Shown: positions 24,577 through 32,036 of the stretch, piece by piece
How positions within the stretch are numbered: position 1 is the first letter of the stretch
Layout of the letters: every line of letters begins with the position of its first letter
DNA from: Candidatus Odyssella sp.
Lineage (GTDB): Bacteria; Pseudomonadota; Alphaproteobacteria; Paracaedibacterales; CAITNM01
DNA: 61,233 bases
Assembly: GCA_020726185.1 (NCBI GenBank)
Contig: DYTB01000006.1
Span: 1-61,233 of the forward strand
Direction of reading: 5' to 3'
Program-made: the position numbers and the translations under genes
The notes under the pieces: generated by a model
What the model was told of the DNA's origin: nothing
Database searches by the model: none
Seen by the model: the letters and a program-made list of their open reading frames with translations, nothing else

Positions 24577-26748
24577 GTGTCTGCTGGTGAAATTCTTTCA
24601 GTTAAAATTAAAACTGCGTTTGGAGACGGCACTTTTGTAGCACAACGCGTTGTGGCTGAGGAAATATTATCTGAGTCATACGTTGTTGATGTGTACGCAT
24701 CAACAACAACTTCTACATTTGATGGGGACGACTTGGTTCACACTAAAGCCGGAGTAATTTTTGAAGTATATGGACAAAAAGATTCATCTTCAAAACAGGG
24801 AGTTCGTGCTTATCATGGCGTAATCACACACATGGAACATTTGAAAACTGTCATTGATGAAGAAAAACAGTTAACGCATTTTTTCCACTTTCAGCTGCAC
24901 TCTACTTTTTGGATGTTAAAACACGGCGCCGACCACAGAATTTTTCAAGAGCAATCAGCAATCGATATCATCCAAACTATATTAAGAGAAAATGGCGTAT
25001 CTGATTTTGAGATAAAAGCCAGTGGAGGCACAAGCGTGCGCGAATACTGTGTGCAATATGGTGAAAATCACTTTGATTTTGTTTCAAGATTACTTGAAGA
25101 AGAAGGGATTGGATATTATTTCACCCATACAGATTCAAATCACACCATGGTTTTATTTGATCAAAATTCAAGTTTTACGCACATTGCCCAAGGCTCATTA
25201 GCGTTTTTAAATGTGGATGCTGACGGCGCATTCATTGATCGTGTTTTTGCTTTTGGTAAAAAATCTCAAGTAGCCCCTAAAGCTTATAAGACAATTGATT
25301 ACAATTATAAAACACCCCACACACAATTGCTAAATAGCAGCTCTGGATCTGGGTTTGGAAAAGAAATTTATGAATATCCAGGATTATTTCAAAAATCGAG
25401 TGATGGGCATAAATTAGCTGATCAACGTATGGAAGAAATTGAATGGTTTACAAAACGTGTTTATGGCAAAACAACCTGCCCAAGCATAGCACCTGGCTAT
25501 ACATTTACGCTGAAAGAGCATCCCATCAAAGAATACAACAAGGAATATGTCATTTCTTATGTACGCCATGAAATTATTTCTCAAGCAGACGATCAATCAA
25601 CAGAAGGAAGAGAATCTAATCTTCTAACTTATACAAACAGTTTTGAAGGTTTCTTAAAAACGATTCACTATCGCCCCTACCGTAAAACACTTAAACCGCG
25701 CATTTATGGATCACAAACAGCTTTTGTAACAGGTGCAGGAACCGAAGTATACGGCGATCCTATGGCACGCATCAAAGTTAAATTTCATTGGGATTTGAGT
25801 AACCCTGACGATGAAACAAGTTCTTTATGGATTAGAGTAAGCCAATCATTGAGTGGAGCTGCTTGGGGAGCTTTATACATGCCACGCATTGGTATGGAAG
25901 TGGTTGTAGCTTTTATTGATGGAGATCCAGATAGGCCGTTAGTTACTGGATGCGTATACAACCAAGCATTTATGCCGCCTTATTCCCCCCAAGATAAACC
26001 CCATTACATGACTTTGAAGAGTAAAACGTTTGATGATGATTCTGGTCATAATGAATTACGTTTTAGTGACGATCCCGGTAAAGAAGAAATATTCCTGTAT
26101 GGTCAATACGATATGAATACAGTGATTGAGCATAGCAGAAATGAGGATATGAACACAGGCGATGATACGTTAACCATCCACAAAGGTGATAAAATGATTC
26201 ACCAAAAAGGAAAGGGCACTATGTATTTGACCCTTATTGATAAGGGTGACCGCACCACAAATCTTAAAAAGGGAAATTTTGTTATCGATGTTAATGGAAC
26301 TATTTTAATTAAAGCGACCAAAGACATTACGATACAAACACCTAAAAATATCATCATGAAGGCCGGGCAAAATATTATGATGAAGGCAGAGAAAAACATT
26401 ATGATGAAAGCCGGGATGAATATACAGTCAAAAGCTGGGAAGAATATTCAAACAAAAGCAGGAATGAATATACAGTCAAAAGCTGGGAAGAATATTCAAA
26501 CAAAAGCAGGAATGAATATACAGTCAAAAGCTGGCATGAATATACAAGAAAAGGCGGAAATGAACATACAAGAAAAAGCAGGCATAATGATTCAAACCAA
26601 AGCTGGTATGATGATTCAGATGAAGTCCGGATTAGCTTTTCAAGCAAAAGCAGGAGCAATGATGGAATTAAAAAGCGGTGCATTAATAAAAGCTGAAGGC
26701 GGTGCAATGGGCATGTTCAAAGGTGCAATTACGAAATTAGGAAATTAG
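24577..26748 (+). CDS. vgrG: Type VI secretion spike protein VgrG (TssI) with repeat-extended C-terminus
   Basis: Trimeric tip of the T6SS tube. The start is GTG 24577 with AAGGGGA 6 bases upstream. The N-terminal gp27-like part contains SVREYCVQYGENHFDFVSRLLEEEG cut here to its start, and YYFTH. The gp5 OB-fold follows (GDPMARIKVKFHWD, then LWIRVSQSLSGAAWG and MPRIGMEVVVAFIDGDPDRP). From about residue 580 comes a beta-helix needle of octapeptide-like units MNIQSKAG/KNIQTKAG, encoded in part by perfect 48-bp repeats. It ends at MFKGAITKLGN with no effector domain fused. A MORN-repeat gene begins 2 bp after the stop and is probably cotranslated. Only tssF and tssG of the apparatus are also in the window. 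Confidence 0.96.
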   Translation: MSAGEILSVKIKTAFGDGTFVAQRVVAEEILSESYVVDVYASTTTSTFDGDDLVHTKAGVIFEVYGQKDSSSKQGVRAYHGVITHMEHLKTVIDEEKQLTHFFHFQLHSTFWMLKHGADHRIFQEQSAIDIIQTILRENGVSDFEIKASGGTSVREYCVQYGENHFDFVSRLLEEEGIGYYFTHTDSNHTMVLFDQNSSFTHIAQGSLAFLNVDADGAFIDRVFAFGKKSQVAPKAYKTIDYNYKTPHTQLLNSSSGSGFGKEIYEYPGLFQKSSDGHKLADQRMEEIEWFTKRVYGKTTCPSIAPGYTFTLKEHPIKEYNKEYVISYVRHEIISQADDQSTEGRESNLLTYTNSFEGFLKTIHYRPYRKTLKPRIYGSQTAFVTGAGTEVYGDPMARIKVKFHWDLSNPDDETSSLWIRVSQSLSGAAWGALYMPRIGMEVVVAFIDGDPDRPLVTGCVYNQAFMPPYSPQDKPHYMTLKSKTFDDDSGHNELRFSDDPGKEEIFLYGQYDMNTVIEHSRNEDMNTGDDTLTIHKGDKMIHQKGKGTMYLTLIDKGDRTTNLKKGNFVIDVNGTILIKATKDITIQTPKNIIMKAGQNIMMKAEKNIMMKAGMNIQSKAGKNIQTKAGMNIQSKAGKNIQTKAGMNIQSKAGMNIQEKAEMNIQEKAGIMIQTKAGMMIQMKSGLAFQAKAGAMMELKSGALIKAEGGAMGMFKGAITKLGN
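26416..26533 (+). repeat. Perfect 48-bp tandem repeat in the vgrG needle region
   Basis: ATGAATATACAGTCAAAAGC begins at 26416, 26464 and 26512. The first two 48-bp units are identical, and the third is cut off after about 22 bases where the sequence diverges. Each unit encodes two octapeptides of the beta-helix needle, so copy change would alter needle length by a set step. Confidence 0.95.
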
Positions 26749-26750
26749 AC

Positions 26751-27602
26751 ATGGTCTTTGATAGTCATCAATTTGCAGGAACTGATCAAAAAATGATCAA
26801 CCAAGAAAAAACTGAAGAACAATTACAACAAGTAACTGAAAATAAAAAAGATGCTGAAACGCTAGTTCGTCAATCTCAAGACATTTTTAAAAAACCATAT
26901 AGCATCAAAGATTTTGCAAAACATTCAGCTAGTCAGAATGTAAGTATTGATGATAATAGCGAAAAGGCTCCGGATTGCTCGCCAGGTTACGAACATTGCG
27001 CCCAAGAAAATGAAGACGAAATCAGAATTTTTGAGGAAGAAAGTCAACGTGATGAAGAAGAAGACGCACACGATGACAAAGAAGAAGACCCTGAAGACGA
27101 CGAAGATACCCCTAAAGAAGATATCACTGCACCTGTGCACGAAGTGAAAATTCAAAAAGTAGGCGATAAAATTTTACACGCCGAATTTTCAAAAGGATTA
27201 AAACATGGGGTCACTAGCATTAAAACCAAAGAAGGACATTACGAAATGCAAGCACATTATGTGAAAGATAAACTTGATGGTCCTACAACATATTATTACC
27301 CAGATGGAAAAATAGAACGCGAAATAAATTTTCAACAGGGAGAAATGCATGGCCTGATGAAGTCTTTTCATGAAGATGGAAAAACAGCAATGGAAATTGA
27401 ATATGAGCGCGGAATAATGCACGGAATGTCAAAAATTTACGATGAATTTGGAAATAACCAAATTTTTTCAACGTACAAAAAAGGTAAACTTCACGGAGAA
27501 ATGATTATTTTTTCTAACGGAAAGCCTTATTTAAAAAAAATCTACCACGAAGGACGTGAAACACACCAACAGCATGACCCGGAAGCGGCGCACAGTTGTT
27601 AA
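26751..27602 (+). CDS. VgrG-linked MORN/YwqK-repeat protein with acidic linker
   Basis: Function unknown; candidate T6SS effector, adaptor or immunity-like protein by position. Residues 1-75 are Gln/Glu/Lys-rich and helical. Residues about 78-130 are a highly acidic linker (EEEDAHDDKEEDPEDDEDTP). Residues about 135-270 hold five to six YwqK/MORN-type repeats: GLKHGVTSIKTKEGHYE, DKLDGPTTYYYPDGKIERE, GEMHGLMKSFHEDGKTAME, GIMHGMSKIYDEFGN and GKLHGEMIIFSNGKPY. No signal peptide is present. The gene starts 2 bp after the vgrG stop, and the next gene is lepB on the same strand. MORN-type domains in secreted proteins often bind lipids or host GTPase regulators; that link is inference. Confidence 0.82.
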   Translation: MVFDSHQFAGTDQKMINQEKTEEQLQQVTENKKDAETLVRQSQDIFKKPYSIKDFAKHSASQNVSIDDNSEKAPDCSPGYEHCAQENEDEIRIFEEESQRDEEEDAHDDKEEDPEDDEDTPKEDITAPVHEVKIQKVGDKILHAEFSKGLKHGVTSIKTKEGHYEMQAHYVKDKLDGPTTYYYPDGKIEREINFQQGEMHGLMKSFHEDGKTAMEIEYERGIMHGMSKIYDEFGNNQIFSTYKKGKLHGEMIIFSNGKPYLKKIYHEGRETHQQHDPEAAHSC

Positions 27603-27652
27603 ATTTTATTTTGTTGCTTATAATAAAAGTAACGTAATTTATGGTATAAAAA

Positions 27653-28489
27653 ATGGCTCTAGAACACGAGATCGCAGGTATGGCAATACAGGCAATGACT
27701 CCATCAATCATCAAGAAAGAAATGTTTAAAACTGAAGCAAAAAGCCTTGCAAAATTTATTGTTGGTTTTTTAGTTTTTAGCACTTTGTTTTTTAAGCCTT
27801 TTAATATTCCGACTGGGTCAATGATTCCCAATTTGTTGATTGGAGATTTTTTAGTCGTAAATAAATTTGCTTATGGCTATACACGATATAGCTTGCCTTT
27901 TGGGTCAGATGTTGATTGGTTTAAAGGACGAATACTCCCGGAAAACCCTAAAATGGGGGATATAGGTGTATTTCATAACCCAAAAGATTCTGAACCATTT
28001 TCTATTTTGGGAATTAAGCTTTGGGATTCCGCAAAAGATTACGTTAAACGCATTATCGGTTTGCCAGGTGACCGCATTCAAATGAAAAAAGGACGTTTGT
28101 GGATTAATGGTAAAGAGTGCCCTATTAAACGAGTTGAAGATTTTCCCCACGTTGATCACTATGGTAAAAATATTATGGCTCAAAAGTATGAGGAAACACT
28201 TCCGAACGGCGTTAAGCACACTTTTATTAAGTGCATTCCTTTCGGAGAGCATAGAGTCGATGATACGCCAGAGTATGTCGTTCCAGAAAATCACTTCATG
28301 ATCATTGGTGATAACCGCGATGGGTCGCTTGATAGCCGCTACATGAACGACAAAGTAAGTTTTATTTCTTATGATCACCTTATGGGTAAAGTCGCTTTTG
28401 TATTCTTTTCAACATCAGCAAAGTGGTATGAAGTTTGGAAATGGTTCACAGGTGTGAGAATTGAACTCATAATGACTATTCCTGAATAA
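27653..28489 (+). CDS. lepB: Signal peptidase I
   Basis: Inner-membrane serine peptidase that removes signal peptides from exported proteins. A hydrophobic segment at about residues 33-50 precedes the Ser box PTGSMIPNLL (Ser56). The Lys base lies in VKRIIGLPGD (Lys132). The C-terminal box GDNRDGSLDSR is intact. Length is 278 residues. A strong palindromic terminator follows at 28507. It ends the vgrG-MORN-lepB run; the 50-bp gap before it could carry its own promoter. Confidence 0.96.
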   Translation: MALEHEIAGMAIQAMTPSIIKKEMFKTEAKSLAKFIVGFLVFSTLFFKPFNIPTGSMIPNLLIGDFLVVNKFAYGYTRYSLPFGSDVDWFKGRILPENPKMGDIGVFHNPKDSEPFSILGIKLWDSAKDYVKRIIGLPGDRIQMKKGRLWINGKECPIKRVEDFPHVDHYGKNIMAQKYEETLPNGVKHTFIKCIPFGEHRVDDTPEYVVPENHFMIIGDNRDGSLDSRYMNDKVSFISYDHLMGKVAFVFFSTSAKWYEVWKWFTGVRIELIMTIPE

Positions 28490-28506
28490 AGGTCAAGATA
28501 TTCACA

Positions 28507-28536
28507 AAAAAAGGGCTCTTTAAAGAGCCCTTTTTT
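28507..28536. terminator. Bidirectional intrinsic terminator between lepB and the patatin gene
   Basis: Perfect palindrome: six A, GGGCTCTTTAAAGAGCCC, six T. It can form a GC-capped stem with a U-tract in either direction and lies between two converging genes. Confidence 0.93.
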
Positions 28537-28553
28537 CTTACAGAGGAATTTTA

Positions 28554-29645
28554 TTATTTCTTTTTCTTATCGATCATTTTTATAGGTCCACTATGACTTG
28601 TGTGCTTAGTCCAGTCTTTTCCTGTGAAATGTTCACGGATAGGAGCGGTTGTTTTTTTACCCACATTTTCATAATTTTCTTTAATCCAACTAGTTGCAGC
28701 TTTACGACCTCTTTCAAAAAGGTGTGCAAAAAATTCTGCTTCTGTATTCAGCTTGCTTCCCCAACCAAGTTCTTGAAAGGTTGATTCATCTTCGATAAGA
28801 TGCAAATGTACGCGTTTCATGCGTCCTTCAGGAATAATTCCTTCGTCTTGCAACTGGCTGATCAAATGCATAGCACGAATTTCACGAACAACTGAAGCGT
28901 TGTTAGTAATTTCATTCAAACGATCACCAATTTCACGAGCACTTGTTGGTAGCTTGTTTCTAATAGTTGGATTCAACTGAATTAAAATAATATCAGAAGA
29001 TTCGCAATCATAAACTAGTGGGAACATCACTGGATTTCCAATGAATCCACCATCCCAATAATATTCGCCGTCTACCAATACAGCACTATGAATTGTTGGT
29101 AAGCAAGCTGTTACAAGCAAGCATTCTACTTTTAATTCTTCAGTTTTAAATACAGTCAACTTACCAGTGAACACGTGAGTCGCGCACAAAAATACCTTAC
29201 ACACATCTTGAGTGCGCAAAAGTTCAAAATCAAAAGTTTTCTTAATTACTTCACGTAAAGGGTCAGTTTTCATTGGATTAAGTTCATCTGGAGAGTGCAT
29301 GCGGCTTAAAAATTCAAACATCACAAACCCTGGAGAATTATACATCGTCCAGTTATTCATGTGCTTATCAATAGGACCACGGTTGTTAATTGAACTATTT
29401 TTTCCACTTTCACAAACTCTATCCCAGAATAATTTTAAGGTTGCACGAGCTTCTTGGTTGCCACCTTTAGCCAAGCCTTGAGCAACAGCTACTGCGTTCA
29501 TGCCACCTGCAGAAGTTCCTGTCAGGCCTTCAATTTCAAAGCGACCATCTTCTAATATCTTATCCAAGACACCCCAAGTAAAAGCCCCATGAGAACCACC
29601 ACCTTGACATGCAATGGACACTCTTTTTTTTGCTTTCTCTGCCAT
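28554..29645 (-). CDS. Patatin-like phospholipase
   Basis: Predicted phospholipase A of the patatin/ExoU-like superfamily. The oxyanion-hole motif GGGSHGAFTWG lies at residues 15-25, the nucleophile GTSAGG at 43-48 (Ser45), and the dyad motif DGGFIGNP near residue 215. Length is 363 residues, and the tail is basic (MIDKKKK). There is no obvious signal peptide. Patatins are common in intracellular bacteria and include T6SS lipase effectors; the vgrG gene is 4 kb away, so delivery by that system is possible but unproven. It is divergent from tsaD, with a CtrA-type box between them. Confidence 0.92.
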   Translation of the reverse strand: MAEKAKKRVSIACQGGGSHGAFTWGVLDKILEDGRFEIEGLTGTSAGGMNAVAVAQGLAKGGNQEARATLKLFWDRVCESGKNSSINNRGPIDKHMNNWTMYNSPGFVMFEFLSRMHSPDELNPMKTDPLREVIKKTFDFELLRTQDVCKVFLCATHVFTGKLTVFKTEELKVECLLVTACLPTIHSAVLVDGEYYWDGGFIGNPVMFPLVYDCESSDIILIQLNPTIRNKLPTSAREIGDRLNEITNNASVVREIRAMHLISQLQDEGIIPEGRMKRVHLHLIEDESTFQELGWGSKLNTEAEFFAHLFERGRKAATSWIKENYENVGKKTTAPIREHFTGKDWTKHTSHSGPIKMIDKKKK

Positions 29646-29706
29646 AGTTTACCTTCCAAAATCATAAAAAATTCTTTATCTATAGTGTTAACCTACATGA
29701 ATTTAT

Positions 29707-29722
29707 TTAAGAAATAGTTAAC
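29707..29722 (+). promoter_or_regulatory. CtrA-type binding box (TTAA-N7-TTAAC)
   Basis: TTAAGAAATAGTTAAC matches the full alphaproteobacterial CtrA consensus TTAA-N7-TTAAC. It lies in the 91-bp divergent interval between the patatin gene and tsaD, 15 bp before tsaD. It overlaps one arm of an inverted repeat GTGTTAAC (29685-29692)/GTTAACAC (29717-29724). Confidence 0.5.
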
Positions 29723-29736
29723 ACGAAAGATATTTT

Positions 29737-30762
29737 ATGATTATTCTGGCAATTGAAACAAGCTGCGACGAAACATCCATTGCTGTAATTAAAAATAATA
29801 TTATTAATAACAGGATATTAAGCTTAGTCACTCGTAGCCAAATAAAGGAGCATCAGGCATATGGCGGAGTCGTCCCTGAACTAGCTGCACGAGCACATCT
29901 TAGTAATATTGAACCAATTTTGAATCAAGCAATAAAGAAAGCTGGAATTTCCTTAAGCGCAATTGACGCAATTGCAGTCACAGCGGGTCCTGGACTTATA
30001 GGCGGCGTTTTAGTAGGTGTAATGCTTGCAAAATCTCTGAGTCTTTCTTTGAATAAGCCCATTTATGCAATCAACCACCTAGAAGGACATGCTTTAACTG
30101 CTAGATTAAGTCATGACGCCCTCTACCCTTACTTGTTATTATTAACTTCAGGTGGACACTGTATGTTTGTTGAAGTATTAGGATTTCGTCAATACAACCT
30201 TTTAGGACAAACGTTAGATGATGCTGCAGGAGAATGTTTCGACAAAATTGCCGAGCTTTTAAATTTTGATTTTCCCGGCGGACCTGCCTTAGAGAAAAAA
30301 GCAGTATTTGGAGATAGTAAACGCTTCGTATTTCCGCGACCATTAGAACATACGCCTGAACCTAACTTTTCTTTTTCAGGACTCAAAACAGCAGTAAAGA
30401 AAACCATTGAAAAAAATACGATTGATGAACAAACTGCTTGCGATATTGCAGCAAGCTTCCAATATACAGTTGGTGAAATTTTTAAAGAACGATTACTCAA
30501 AGCTTTAAAATGTAGTCGTCATAAAGTAGAACGTCTGGTTATGGCTGGTGGCGTTGCAGCCAATAAACATTTACGCGAACAACTTCAAAGTTTATGTACT
30601 GAAAAATCAATAGAAGCAATTTTTCCACCCATGGATTTATGCACAGACAATGCTGCTATGATTGGATGGGCAGCTATTGAGGCAATCAACAACTGCATGC
30701 TACCATCAACAGATGAATTTCAGCCAAAATCACGATGGCCATTAGAGCATCTAAACTTATAG
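29737..30762 (+). CDS. tsaD: tRNA N6-adenosine threonylcarbamoyltransferase
   Basis: Transfers threonylcarbamoyl to A37 of ANN-decoding tRNAs, with TsaB and TsaE. The N-terminal MIILAIETSCDETSIAV is classical. The metal-binding HLEGH is present (within INHLEGHALTARL), then LTSGGHCMFVEV and the ATPase-fold motifs LGQTLDDAAGECFDK and VMAGGVAANKHLR. Length 341 is typical. The last 28 bp overlap the start of the Bcr/CflA transporter gene. Confidence 0.97.
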   Translation: MIILAIETSCDETSIAVIKNNIINNRILSLVTRSQIKEHQAYGGVVPELAARAHLSNIEPILNQAIKKAGISLSAIDAIAVTAGPGLIGGVLVGVMLAKSLSLSLNKPIYAINHLEGHALTARLSHDALYPYLLLLTSGGHCMFVEVLGFRQYNLLGQTLDDAAGECFDKIAELLNFDFPGGPALEKKAVFGDSKRFVFPRPLEHTPEPNFSFSGLKTAVKKTIEKNTIDEQTACDIAASFQYTVGEIFKERLLKALKCSRHKVERLVMAGGVAANKHLREQLQSLCTEKSIEAIFPPMDLCTDNAAMIGWAAIEAINNCMLPSTDEFQPKSRWPLEHLNL

Positions 30763-31913
30763 ACTTGCGCTTTTTAAGCCTTTGCTTAATGAGCGTTCTA
30801 ACAGGCATGGAAATGGACGTGTTCACGCCAAGCTTTCCTGAAATCATGGAAGCTTTTTCTATTAGCATTGAGCAGACTCAACTCGCTTTAAGTTTGAATT
30901 TTTTTGCATACGCTTTAAGCACTTTATGGGTTGGTCCATTAGCAGAACGTTTTAGTAGCAAAAATATATCTTTGATATCTCTTTGCGTGTTTATTATCGG
31001 AAGTATTTTTTGCTATATGGCACCTACGTTTGAAACATTGCTAATAGGACGTGTATTACAAGGTTTGGGCATGAGTGGCCCTAATGTATTGAGCTACTCA
31101 ATCATTTACGAATTTTACCCAAAATCCCGAGAGAGTTACATGGGCATTCTAAATGGCATTGGTGGCATTACTATGGGTGCAGCACCAGTGCTGGGTAGCT
31201 ATTTAAACTTGTGGTTTGGGTGGCGTTCTAATTTTTTAGCATTACTAATCTTGTCCATTGTTTGTTTTGCTTTAAGCGTAAAATATCTCCCAAGACAAAA
31301 AACACCTCATAAAATCCAACCTAGTTTAGGCCTTAAAACCTACATACCACTATTCAAATCAAAAACTTTTCTATGGCCAGCTGCTGCAATATTAAGTATT
31401 TCCGTATGCTATTTTGTATTTGTGGGACTTGCTCCAATTTTTTATCGAGAAGATTTAGGTGTTTCTTTAGAACACTTTGGAATGTATCAGGGCGCACTTG
31501 CATCATCGTTTGGAGTTGTAAGTTTTTGCAGCGGCATGTTGTATAAACGATTCGGTAAACAACAGTGTTTCACTGTAAGCATTAAATTATATATTTTATT
31601 CGGGCTAATAGCAGGCGTTTACGGATTCATTTTACCAACAGACCCCTTTTTACTAACAGTCATTTTAATTGGGTCAAGCATGGCGTGCGCGATACCTATT
31701 AATATGTGCTATCCAATAGCTATGGGAGCAGTACGAGGAGCGGCAGCACGAGCTTCTGGAATGCTAGTTGCCTTAAGGTTAATCTTTAGCGCGGCTGGTT
31801 TACAGATCATTGCACATTTCTACGATCACACTTATCTGCCTCTAGCATTAATGATTGGTGCTGAAGCCGTTCTTGCATGGGTAATTACACGAAAAATTAT
31901 GATCAAAGATTAG
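30735..31913 (+). CDS. Bcr/CflA-type MFS drug efflux transporter
   Basis: Twelve-helix MFS exporter of the Bcr/CflA drug-resistance group. ATG 30735 lies inside tsaD. LTGMEMDVFTPSFPEI in helix 1 replaces the usual MDMYLPA pattern. GPLAERFSSKNISL is the A-type loop motif, and GRVLQGLGMSGPNVLSY is the motif C region. Length is 392 residues. The natural substrate cannot be read from sequence. Together with the EmrAB pair at the left edge it is one of two drug-type exporters in the window. Confidence 0.85.
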   Translation: MAIRASKLIDLRFLSLCLMSVLTGMEMDVFTPSFPEIMEAFSISIEQTQLALSLNFFAYALSTLWVGPLAERFSSKNISLISLCVFIIGSIFCYMAPTFETLLIGRVLQGLGMSGPNVLSYSIIYEFYPKSRESYMGILNGIGGITMGAAPVLGSYLNLWFGWRSNFLALLILSIVCFALSVKYLPRQKTPHKIQPSLGLKTYIPLFKSKTFLWPAAAILSISVCYFVFVGLAPIFYREDLGVSLEHFGMYQGALASSFGVVSFCSGMLYKRFGKQQCFTVSIKLYILFGLIAGVYGFILPTDPFLLTVILIGSSMACAIPINMCYPIAMGAVRGAAARASGMLVALRLIFSAAGLQIIAHFYDHTYLPLALMIGAEAVLAWVITRKIMIKD

Positions 31914-32036
31914 ACACCACTCACCAACTTCACAGAAACACCTGATTATATCTCATAAAAATTATTTCTAATTTTAATAAAATTTTAATATTTGCTCCCA
32001 ATACTAAAAATATCTCTTTTATTTAGGATATTAAAA

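Noticed and set aside
24450..24632. 60-codon open frame on the minus strand between the LOG gene and vgrG
   Set aside because: It overlaps the vgrG start, has no ribosome site and no recognisable pattern.
31974..31988. Further CtrA-type boxes TTAA-N7-TTAA (31974-31988 and 55505-55519)
   Set aside because: They lie in nearly pure A/T sequence and lack the terminal C of the consensus; chance matches are expected there.
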